From: Chitinimonas koreensis | GTDB lineage: Bacteria; Pseudomonadota; Gammaproteobacteria; Burkholderiales; Chitinimonadaceae | Direction: 5' to 3' | Assembly (NCBI RefSeq): GCF_014353015.1 | Contig: NZ_CP060704.1 | Coordinates: 2,381,001-2,445,000, forward strand | Length of the DNA: 64,000 nt | Part shown: piece after piece, positions 36,801 through 46,200 of the stretch | Numbering within the stretch: the first letter of the stretch is position 1 | How the letters are laid out: each line of letters opens with the position of its first letter | Made by a program: the position numbers and the translations under genes | Notes under the pieces: model-generated | Told to the model about the DNA's origin: nothing | Seen by the model: the letters and a program-made list of their open reading frames with translations, nothing else | The model's database searches: none

Positions 36801-39800
36801 CGGCGACATCTACCTCAACATCGGCCGCTTCATCTCCTCGGCCGGCGGCCCGCTGGCGATCAGCTTCACCGCCGACCGCGACGGCAACGGCAATGGCCGC
36901 ATCCACCTCGATTCGAGCAGCAGCCTGTCGTCCAACGGCGGCAACATCCAGCTGGCCGGCGGCGGCGCCGGCGGGCTGGCGATGGGGGCGTCCGCCGGCG
37001 TGCGCATCGACGGCAGCGTCAACGCCGGCGCCGGCACGGTCACCATCGGCGGCTCGGGCCTGGTGGCCGGCGGCGAAGGCGTGCTGATCACGGCCTCGGG
37101 CACGGTGTCGGGCGATACGGTGAACATCACCGGTGCCGCGCCGTTCACCTGCACGCCGCCGTGCGCCACCTACGCCGGGGTACGCCACGCCGGCATCGTG
37201 CAGGGCCGCGTCATCCAGGTGAACGGCAGTTCCGGCTCGAATTTCGGCACCTATGTCCAGGGCAGCGTGATCGGCAACGGCGCCGGCTCGATCGACCTGG
37301 TCGGCTCGACCACCACCACTGCGCTGCTCGACGGCCTGACGGTGCAGAACGGCGGCCACGTCACCGCGGTCGGCTCGAGCCCGATCCGGCTCAGCGGCTC
37401 GCCCTGGGTGTCGATCTACAAGCATTCGGTCAACGCCTCGGTCGGCGATCCCAGCTACTCGGGCGACATCCAGCTGATCGGCGCCACCGGCATCACCTTC
37501 GGCTTCTCCGGCCCGGTGGTGAGCGGCCCCGAGCTGCAGACCTCGGGCGCGGTGTCGCTGGTCTCGGCGGCGCCGGGCTCCAACCTGACGGTGCAACTGC
37601 GCGCCGATTCGCAGATCGTGGCCGGCGCCGGCCAGACCGTGCAGATCGGCGACGCCCAGAACACCGGCATGACGGTGAACCTGCTCGACGGCGGAGCGGT
37701 GGTGTTCGCCAACCCGGTGCTGTTCCGCTCGGCCGGGATGGTGACCTTCACCCGCACGCCGGCCTCGACCGCCACCATCGTCGGCAACGCCGCCTCGGCG
37801 CAGGCGATCCAGGTGGTCGGCAGCGGCTTCCACAACGACATCGGCAGCAACCTGCTGTCGGCGCCGAGCGGCCGCTGGCTGGTCTGGTCGGGCGATCCGG
37901 CCGCCGACCTGCGCAACGGCCTGGCCTACGACTTCAAGCAATACAACGCCGGCTACGGCGCCACCACGCCGGCCCAGCCGACCGGCAACGGCTTCCTCTA
38001 CACGCTGGCGCCGACGCTGACGGTCGGCCTGACCGGCACGGTGAGCAAGGTCTACGACGGCAACACCAACGCCACGCTGGCGGCGGGCAACTACACCGCG
38101 AGCGGCACGGTCGACGGCGACACCGTCAGCCTCAACAACCCGGCCGCCGGCAGCTACGACAACCGCAACGCCGGCAGCGGCAAGACGGTGACGGTGACCG
38201 GCATCACCGCTTCGGCCGGCAACGGCGCCGCCGCGGTCTACGGCTACCAGCTGGCCAGTACCAACGCCAGCGGCGCGGTCGGCGTCATCACGCGGCGGCC
38301 GGTCAACGTCAGCGGCGTGACGGTGAACGACAAGGTCTACGACGGCACCACCAACGCCACGCTGACCGGCGCGGGCTCGCTGACCGGCGTGCTGCCGGTC
38401 GATGCGGTGACGCTGGTCACCACCGCCGCCAACGCCCAGTTCGCCGACAAGCACATCGGCGTGAACAAGACGGTCAGCATCAGCGGCCTGAGCCTGGGCG
38501 GCACCAGCGCCGGCAACTACCAATTGAGCGCCGCCAGCACCAGCGGCCAGGCCGACATCCACTACGCCACGCTGACCTTGCAGGTGCCCGACCAGGTCCG
38601 CTCGGAAGGCAGCCATGGCCCCTTCCACTACGACCTGCTCGGCTTCGCCGCCGGCGACGATTTCGGCGACGTCAGCGGTGCGCCCGACATCACCACCGCC
38701 CACGGCAACCAGCCGCCGATCGGCAGCTATCCCTTCATCGCCTCGCTCGGCACGCTGGTGGCGCAGGACTACCTGTTCCACCTCGGCCACGTCGGCACGC
38801 TGCAGGTGGTCGGCTCCTCGTCCAGCCCGGCCGAGACGGTCGATCGCCAGCCCGAGCCCTACGTGCAGGAACCGCCGCGGCAGGACGACGCCGGCAGCGC
38901 CTCGGTCGCCGCGATCGGCAGCGGCGACGCCAAGCCGCTGGCCGGCGACACGATCGGCTACCTGAACGCCGCCGCGGCGCGCGAAGCCGAGCGCTCGGTG
39001 CTGTACGGCGACGCGATTGCCCGGCTCGAGCGCGATCCGAGCGAGCCCGACTTGCCCGATTGCCGGCCGAGCGACGATCTCAAGACCCAGTGCATCCCGC
39101 CGCGGCCGCTGCGGCCGCTGGCCGAGGGCGAGACCGGCGACGTGCGGCGCAAGGTGGCCTACCTGTTCGCCAACTCCGACTACGGCAACGGCATCAACGA
39201 CCTGATCACGCCCGAGCACGACGCCGAGCACATCGGCCAGGTGCTGCGCGACGATTTCGGCTACGAGGTGCGGCTCATGAAGAACGCCGACCGCCGCCAG
39301 ATGGTGAGCGCGCTGAAGGAGGCGGCCGAGCTGCACCAGGCTGACGAGAGCGTGCTGGTCTACTACGCCGGCCACGGCGTGCTGGTGAAGGGCAACGGCT
39401 ACTGGCTGCCGGTCGACGCCAACCCGCGCAATCCCAAGAGCTGGCTGTCGAACAACGACATCAACAAGTTCCTGGCGCTGATCCCGGCCAAGCAGGTGAT
39501 GATGGTGTCGGACAGCTGCTTCTCCGGCACGCTGGCCAAGGAACAGCAGCTGAAGAAGGGCGCCGGCCACGACAAGCGCCAGCTGCTGGCGCGGCGCGCG
39601 GTGACGGTGATGAGCTCGGGCGACGTCGAGCCGGTGTCGGACGAAGGCAAGGACGGCCACTCGATCTTCGCCTACAGCTTCGTGCAGCAGCTGAAGGCGG
39701 CCAAGGCGGCCGGCTACGTCGAGGGCGTCGATTTCTTCGACGCGATCCGCCACCTGGTGACCGCCGAATACCCGCAACTGCCGCAGTACAGCGCCTCGCT

Positions 39801-39849
39801 CAATGCCGGGCATATGAGCGGCGCGGATTACTTCCTCGAACCGAAGTAG
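33836..39849 (+). CDS. giant TpsA exoprotein (haemagglutinin-type) with MBG-like repeats and C-terminal caspase domain, one-base frameshift
   Basis: The protein has about 2,004 residues after restoring one G in the run 33952-33957. It has a signal peptide (MKTARTAPHFHLRRAYAAVL ... WAA) and a haemagglutination/TPS domain beginning QVSAGSAAIRQSGSGMDVDQ with the NPAGVLFGPGARVNAAGLVA signature (about residue 118), followed by roughly 1,200 residues of Gly/Ser/Asn/Thr-rich beta-helix repeats. Two MBG-like modules (KVYDGNTNATL near 1403, KVYDGTTNATL near 1499) and a third degenerate one come next. The C-terminal 235 residues form a caspase domain: RRKVAYLFANSDYG, His1847 in VYYAGHGVL, Cys1895 in VSDSCFSGTL, 48 residues apart. 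Thus the passenger appears to carry a protease outward. An AGGAG site precedes the ATG. Confidence 0.93.
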
Positions 39850-39860
39850 GCAGGGGGTCT

Positions 39861-39931
39861 GTAGGAGCGGCTTTAGCCGCGAACGGTGGCTGCGACACCT
39901 GCACCGATTCGCGGCTGAAGCCGCTCCTACG
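39861..39931. repeat. REP-like palindrome, family A
   Basis: GTAGGAGCGGCTTTAGCCGC pairs with GCGGCTGAAGCCGCTCCTAC. It begins 11 bases after the tpsA stop codon. 39850-40242 holds four REP-like elements and no gene. Confidence 0.92.
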
Positions 39932-39968
39932 GGATGCGCATCACGGCAACGCAGGGCGACTTCAACCC

Positions 39969-40036
39969 GTAGGTCGGGCTTTATGCCCGACAGCGACGTC
40001 GATCGACCGCACTGTCGGGTATAAAGCCCGACCTAC
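39969..40036. repeat. REP-like palindrome, family B
   Basis: GTAGGTCGGGCTTTATGCCC pairs with GGGTATAAAGCCCGACCTAC. This is the best-preserved family-B copy in the window. Confidence 0.92.
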
Positions 40037-40045
40037 GAAGGATCG

Positions 40046-40114
40046 GTAGGAGCGGCTTCTGCCGCGAATGGCACGCGCGACACGAACACCATCGCGGCTG
40101 AAGCTACCCCTACG
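40046..40114. repeat. REP-like palindrome, family A (degenerate)
   Basis: GTAGGAGCGGCTTCTGCCGC pairs with a right arm that has changed to CGGCTGAAGCTACCCCTAC. Confidence 0.85.
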
Positions 40115-40133
40115 GGATGTGTCATATCGGAGC

Positions 40134-40198
40134 GTAGGTCGGACTTCAGTCCGACAGCGATCTCGATCGGTGCCACCGTCGGGCTTAAGTCAGCTCCA
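40134..40198. repeat. REP-like palindrome, family B (degenerate)
   Basis: GTAGGTCGGACTTCAGTCCG at the left; the right arm is decayed (GTCGGGCTTAAGTCAGCTCC). It lies 45 bases upstream of the CHASE2-cyclase start. Confidence 0.7.
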
Positions 40199-40242
40199 CC
40201 GGCAACAACGCAGTCCAGCCGCTCCAGCCAACGACCACCACC

Positions 40243-42354
40243 ATGGCCCTCCTGCACCCGCTCCCCCTCAAGCACCCCGGCTGGCTGGCCGCCGCGCTGG
40301 CCTTCGGCCTGACGGTCGGCGGACTGCTGGCGGCCGCGCCGCCGACCACGCTCGACGTCGCCCACTACGACTACGTCATGGCGCGCAGCACCCGCCCGGT
40401 CGACCGCCACGTCGCCTGGGCCGCGCCGGACCTGCGGCTGCCCCTCGCGCTGTCGCGCCAGCAGATGCTGCCGCTGTATGCGCTGGCGGCCGAACGGGTG
40501 GCGGCGTTGGGCGGCCGCGCGGTGTTCATCGACGCCCAGGTCGCGCTGCGCAACTACCGCATGCTCGATTTCGGCCAGTGCATCGAGCCTGACGGCGGCG
40601 TGCAGCTGTGCAGCCTGCGCGGCGAGCCGCGCTGCAGCGCCGACGACGGTTACCGCCGCAGCGCGCCGCTCGATCTGAACCCAGCCGCGATGCGCCTCCT
40701 GGTGATGCCCTATCCGCTGTCCGACCGCACGCCGATCCCCTACGACCTGCTGTTCGGCGCGCGCCACGCCGCCGGCGGCAGCCTGCCGCGCTTCGCCTCG
40801 TCCGAGCTGCCGCTGTCGCGCGACGGCGTGGTGCGCCAGGCCTACGCCGACCGCGACGGCTTCCTCGCCGCGCTGCGGTCGGGCGCGGCGACCACCGCCT
40901 GTGCCGAGGTGCCGGGCGCCGCCGCGTCGGACCGGCGCTGCGTGCCGATCCGCTTCGGCACCGGCGCGAGCTGGAACGGCGAGCGCACGCCGCTGCAGCT
41001 GTCGTGGCTGGCCAGCTGCCGCGCGAGCGACTGGCAGGGCCTGCGCGCCGCGGTGGCCGGCCGCACGGTGGTGCTGCAACTGACCGATCTCGACGAGCCG
41101 ACCGACCTGCACATCACGCCGCTGCTGCGCTCGGCCGCCAACCTGCAGCTGACGCTGGGCCCGCAGATCGTGGCCGACAGCGTCGAGACCGCCGCGTCCG
41201 GCGACGCGCCGCGGCGGCTGCCGTTCTACCCCTCGCTGGGCCTGGCCGCGCTGGCCGCGCTGGTGGCTACCATCCTGTTCGCCGGGCTCGATTTCGGCGT
41301 CGCGCTGGCGGCGCTGGCCGGCCTGGCCGCGCTGGCCTGGCGCGCCGCGCCGGCCGCCTACCCGTGGGTGCCGCTGCCGGCCAGCGCGATCGCCGCCGCG
41401 GCGCTGGCCAGCGCCGCGCTGGTCACGGCGGCCCACCTGCGCATCAACACCCGCCGCGGCCGGCTGCTGCGGCGCTTTCTGCCGGCCCAGGTGCACCACC
41501 TGCTGCTGAGCAGCCAGGCGGAGGCGCTGAGCAACCGCGAGGTCCAGGCGCAGATCCTGATGAGCGACCTGGCCGGCTACACCACGCTGACCAATCTGCT
41601 CGGCACGCCCAAGCGCCTGTTCGGCCTGCTCAACGACTACCTCGACGAGATCACCCGCGGCCTGCAGCGCGACTACGACGCCTGGCTCGAGGCCTACGTC
41701 GGCGACATGGTCTGCTACTACTGGCCGGCACTGGAGCTGGACGGCACGCCGAGCCTGGAAGAAGGCCGCCGCCGCGCAGTGCGCGCCGCGGCGCTGCTGC
41801 TGGAACGCCAGCACGCCTTCTTCGCCGGCCTGCCGGCGCACCTGGCCGGCCTGCCGGACGAACAGGTCGAGCGCATCCGCAAGGTGCTCGGCGCCGGCAT
41901 CGCGCTGACCGAGGGCATGGTGATGCTGGGCGAACTCGGCCCGGCCGACGGCGTGCGCAAGTTCGGCATCCTGGGCGACCCGATCAATCTGTGCGCGCGG
42001 CTGGAAGCGCTGACGCGCAAGTTCAACAGCCGGCTGATCGTGACGGCCGAGCTGCGCGAAGCGGCGGCCGAGGCCGGACTGATGGTGCGGCGGCTGGGCC
42101 GGGTGCAGGTGAAGGGCCGGCTGGAAGCGCTGGAGATCTGGGGCGTGGAGGTGACGGGCGACGCGGGCTTGGCCGAGGAGATCGCTGCGTGGGAGCGTTG
42201 GCTGGCGGCGTTCGAGGCGGCGGGGGAAGGTGAGGAACTAGCTGCGCTGGCCGAGCCGAATCGCTATCGCGGCGATGTGGAGCTGGTGCTGGGGTGGCGG
42301 TTGCGCGGGATCTGGAATTTCGAGGATCGGGTGTTTCATCTTGACGAGAAGTAG
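40243..42354 (+). CDS. CHASE2-domain class III adenylate/guanylate cyclase
   Basis: The 703-residue membrane protein has TM1 near the N-terminus (WLAAALAFGLTVGGLLAAAP), a large periplasmic CHASE2 domain (about 35-325), three TM helices (about 326-402) and a cytoplasmic class III cyclase domain. The metal-binding Asp residues are in ILMSDLAGYTTL (near 440) and YVGDMVCYYW (near 487), and ILGDPINLCARLEAL (near 575) is the transition-state region. It should make cAMP (or cGMP) in response to a periplasmic signal. Its position just after the caspase-TpsA gene on the same strand suggests that it senses the state of that secretion system; this is inference. Confidence 0.92.
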   Translation: MALLHPLPLKHPGWLAAALAFGLTVGGLLAAAPPTTLDVAHYDYVMARSTRPVDRHVAWAAPDLRLPLALSRQQMLPLYALAAERVAALGGRAVFIDAQVALRNYRMLDFGQCIEPDGGVQLCSLRGEPRCSADDGYRRSAPLDLNPAAMRLLVMPYPLSDRTPIPYDLLFGARHAAGGSLPRFASSELPLSRDGVVRQAYADRDGFLAALRSGAATTACAEVPGAAASDRRCVPIRFGTGASWNGERTPLQLSWLASCRASDWQGLRAAVAGRTVVLQLTDLDEPTDLHITPLLRSAANLQLTLGPQIVADSVETAASGDAPRRLPFYPSLGLAALAALVATILFAGLDFGVALAALAGLAALAWRAAPAAYPWVPLPASAIAAAALASAALVTAAHLRINTRRGRLLRRFLPAQVHHLLLSSQAEALSNREVQAQILMSDLAGYTTLTNLLGTPKRLFGLLNDYLDEITRGLQRDYDAWLEAYVGDMVCYYWPALELDGTPSLEEGRRRAVRAAALLLERQHAFFAGLPAHLAGLPDEQVERIRKVLGAGIALTEGMVMLGELGPADGVRKFGILGDPINLCARLEALTRKFNSRLIVTAELREAAAEAGLMVRRLGRVQVKGRLEALEIWGVEVTGDAGLAEEIAAWERWLAAFEAAGEGEELAALAEPNRYRGDVELVLGWRLRGIWNFEDRVFHLDEK

Positions 42355-42696
42355 CACATAGCGGTCTGGTGTGCCGGTCCGGTGCGATTACGAATGGTCA
42401 TGATACAAATGGATATGGCCTCTTTCACCGCATGCTTGTTCTTTTTGGTCAGCAAGGTAGGCAAACCTTGCTCCTGTGGTTATATTCTGACCGACTGTAG
42501 GTAGGAGTTGTCATAGTGGCTTGGTGATAATTGCGGAGCTTGTCATGCTTGATGCATATGTTGTGGTGGGTTGTACCTGCCATGGCATTGTTTAGAACTG
42601 TCGAGTTTTCCCAATCCTCCAGGTGAGATATCTGTACGGCGATAAAGGTCGAAAGCCTTTGCCTGCTCGAATTTTTTCTTCTCAATTGGGGTTTGT
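42355..42696. other. low-GC intergenic region at the left edge of the Rhs island
   Basis: Base composition drops sharply after the cyclase stop codon. No gene is supported; only short frames on both strands are open. This is the probable left boundary of transferred DNA and should carry the promoter for the gene at 42697. Confidence 0.5.
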
Positions 42697-43023
42697 ATGA
42701 AAAATATTGCGATTCAATGTCTTCTCTTGATCATGATCGGTGTTCCAGCGTTAGCTGGAAGCCAGGCGGGCCAAATTACCAAACTGATCGTCCGTGCCAG
42801 TGATGGATTGATTTATTTCTTCTTGGATGGGACGCCGACGGGCCGGCCCACATGCGCTGATGCGCCTTATTGGATGATCAAGAACGAAAATTCGAATGTC
42901 GGGAAGCAGCAGCTTGCAACGCTTCTCGCTGCTCGGGCTGCAGGACAGCCGGTCGCTGTGACCGGTACAGGAGCGTGTACCCGCTGGTCCAATGGAGAAG
43001 ATGTCGACTCGATCACATATTGA
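42697..43023 (+). CDS. small secreted protein of unknown function
   Basis: This 108-residue protein has a signal peptide (MKNIAIQCLLLIMIGVPALA) and a compact domain GQITKLIVRASDGLIYFFLD then PTCADAPYWMIKNENSNVGK, with two Cys that could form a disulfide. Its codon use and GC content resemble the Rhs gene downstream rather than the chromosome. Short secreted proteins of this look occur elsewhere as hypothetical proteins. Proximity suggests cargo travelling with the toxin gene, but a functional link is not shown. Confidence 0.75.
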   Translation: MKNIAIQCLLLIMIGVPALAGSQAGQITKLIVRASDGLIYFFLDGTPTGRPTCADAPYWMIKNENSNVGKQQLATLLAARAAGQPVAVTGTGACTRWSNGEDVDSITY

Positions 43024-43229
43024 GCGAATCTCTCGATTGCTGAAAGGGTGGCTTGCATCGTCTCAAATTTGTCCAGTGCGGAAGCTTCAATGTTATTGAT
43101 GCGACGTTAGTTTGCCGGCATTTTTGCGTACGAAATACTGTAATCCCACTTGTTGTACCGTAATGGAAGTCGTGGTTGTGCATGCACGGTCGCGTTGGTA
43201 TGAATTGTCCGGGTTTAAAGGAATAAAAT

Positions 43230-46200
43230 ATGTTGTGCCAAGGTGATGGATATTCTCCGGGTCTATTGAACGCTTTGCGCCATAAAATTGGTGCGTTGCG
43301 TTTAAGGGCAATCTGTTTCCTTGGCCGCAACAGCATGTCTGGGGCGGAGGGCATGCTGTTGCATGGCGTTGTCTTGGGCTTCGCCGCAGTTGCACTGCTA
43401 TGGTCGCTGCCCGCAACGTCGGCTGAAGCGCCGACCAATACTGCGCGGGCTCTGCCGGCCATCCTTGACCTGCTCCTGGCTGGCGACTCAAGCAGTCCAG
43501 ATGAGTCGCCCCTGCCTCCGCAGCCGACGAGCCTGGCCGCGATCAGTTTGCCCCACTTGGCCAATGCCGACGCCGGAAGCCTGCCCGGCGAGCTGAAGAC
43601 CAGCAACGGGGCGGCCGTCTACAGTTTGCCTCTGGCGCTGCCGCCCGGCTCCGGGGCAATGACGCCCAGCCTCGGCCTGGAATACAACAGCCAGGCCGGC
43701 AACGGCCCGGTCGGGCTGGGCTGGAGCCTGGCGGGCTTTTCGTCTATCCAGCGTTGCGAAAAGACTCTGGCTCAGGACGGCTCGGCAGGACGAGTCACCT
43801 TTACGCAGTCGGACCGGCTGTGCCTGGACGGCCAGCGCTTGGTCCGCGTCAATGGAGCGGATGTCAGCCTGTCGGACGATGCCGGCAAGGATGCGGCCTA
43901 CTGGGCAGTCGATGCCGAATACCGGACCGAGGTCGAGACTTTCCAGCGTATTACGCGCTTCAGTGCCAACGGGCGCGTTGGCTTCAAGGTCGAGACCAAG
44001 GCCGGCCAGACCCTGTACTACGGCATCGATGGCCTCGACGGCAAGGCGGCCAGCTACGTGCTGGCGCAAGGCCGCAGCGACGGTCAGGCGGCCAGTTGGT
44101 CGCTGGATCGCCGCGAAGACGTCAGCGGCAACCGGGTGACCTACGAATACGTGCTGAACACGGCGCGCGGCGAGCACTATCCCCGCCAGGTGCGCTACGG
44201 TGCCCACGCCACCGCGGGAGTGACGGCGGATCTGATCGTGCGGTTTGGCTTCATCGGCCGCTCGGACGAACAGACCGGCTATTTCGGTGGTAGCAAGGTC
44301 GAACTGAGCCAGTTGCTCAGGACCGTCACCATGGCGATCGATACCGCGGCTGATGGCACGGGCGGCACGCGGGTTGGGACTTACACTTTGACCTATGGTC
44401 AGAGTGGCAGCACCGGCCGGAGTCTGCTCCGGCAGGTCGAGTTGTGCACGCCCGGCGCAACGGCAGGCGCGGCAGATATTTGCCTGCCCAAAACCATCTT
44501 CACCTGGGGTGAAGAGACTGCACCGCAATTCGTGTTGGCCGAAGAAGTGCCAAATGTGAGCTATGCCTCCGCCGGACGCACAGATACGCCCACCGTGTCT
44601 TGGTCTTGGTCGATGGAAAGGCCGATGACGCTCGAAGCGCCGGCAAAGGCCAACTGGATCTCGTTCGAGAAAAAGTATTGGTGTGAGGTTTGCACCGGTG
44701 TGGACCGTGAATTCCTGAGCGAGCGCACCGGGCGCTACCGTGTTGCACTGAACGATGGCAGGGTTATAGAAGGCGCTGACACAAGGCTGGCCAATCCTGA
44801 AGTTGTTAATGGGCTGCTCAACCAGATCATGCCGATAAACCTGGACGGTGGTGATGCCAACGGCCTTCTGGTTTATAGCGATCGAATAGGGGGAGTGGCC
44901 GGTTATACGTTCGACGGCCTGTTCAATAAGGTGGTGGAGAAATACTGCGCGACATCGATCCGCGGCGGGCAGTTCTTCGTCGATTCCTGTACGCCGGTCA
45001 CATCGCTGCTCGCCAAGGATGGCTATACCAAGGTCTATCTGTCGGACTTCGATTTCCTTGGCCGGGGCAAGCCGAATTTCCGGCGGGTGAAACCCGATGG
45101 CAGTGCTCAGCTTTGCGTATTGAACGAAGGCGTGGCTGACTGCCAGACCTCCAAGACGCTGGTGGACCGCACGCCCGATGTATTGCCGCAGGTCGCACGC
45201 GGCAAGATGTTCGACCAGTTCGCACCGATCAACTTCAACCGCGGCGAGATCACCGACCTGTTCTCGGCCTCGTTCGCCAATATGTCGGCCGCGGTCAATA
45301 CCTATGACCGTCTCGGGGCGACCCGGGTTTGCATATCCGCCGCCCAGGTCGAGTGTGAAATCGTCAAATACGACTTCACCCTGCTCAATAGCGGAAACGG
45401 CACGCTCGGCGAATACCGTCCGGCCGAATCGGTCGGCGACCTGAATGGCGACGGCATCGCCGACTTCGTCTTCTTCGATGGGCAAAGCAAGACCTACGTC
45501 TGTCTGGGCACCGAACGATCCGCCGACTGCTTCGTGGCCGGTGAGGGATGGGGCAGTTACAACCGGGCCGGCTCGGGTAAAACCATCCTCACTTCCTTGG
45601 GCGACTTCCGTGGTACGGGCCAGACTGCCTTGTTGGTCCGCAAGTGGGACGTCGGCGTCGACCGGCTGCAATTGTGCACGCTGTCGTTCCGGACATTGAA
45701 TTGTTCCGATGTGAGCGGCGGTATTCCGGGGATTGCTGGTCTCGAGTACTACCGGGTCTCGATCGTCGCAGATGCTCGCAACGGCTTGCCCACGGTACAG
45801 GTACGCACCTCGGGTACGACCAGCAAGGAGGCGCACAAACGCTATACCCTGGCCCGTACGCCGGGCCTGGATCGCATCGTTGCGGTGCAGGACGGCTGGG
45901 GCGCCGCGACGACGTGGTCTATGGCCGGCCGGATGATGCCGAGCTCTATCGCCGGCAGGCGACCGACCCGGCTGGCATCGCGATGCCGCTGCCGCGCCAT
46001 CCCTCGCAGTACGCCACGCCGGGTAGCTTGGTCCGGCGGATCGAGCGGGGCAACGGCGTGGGCGATCGGCGAGTCACGACCTTCCGCTACGAGCAGATGT
46101 TGCGTGACGCACTGGGTCGCAAGGGCCTGGGCTTCGCCAAGCAGGTCGCGACCGACCCGCAGACCGGTATCGCCACTACGACCTACCAGAGCCAGGCCTG

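Noticed and set aside
33880..39813. 1,977-residue open frame on the minus strand
   Set aside because: It is antisense to the TpsA gene and its translation is a low-complexity Arg/Ala/Asp/Gly/Val mixture typical of high-GC shadow frames; the plus strand has clear domains.
39861..40198. Possible CRISPR array
   Set aside because: The four repeats are palindromes of two different families with irregular spacing and no unique spacers of constant length.
42398..42508. 36-residue plus-strand frame beginning MVMIQMDMASFTACLF
   Set aside because: Several in-frame Met codons and a hydrophobic stretch, but no ribosome binding site, no conservation signal and an AT-richer background where short frames arise by chance.
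42449..42685. 78-residue minus-strand frame in the island's left flank
   Set aside because: No ribosome binding site, composition unlike a folded protein, and it would read towards the cyclase gene without a plausible promoter.
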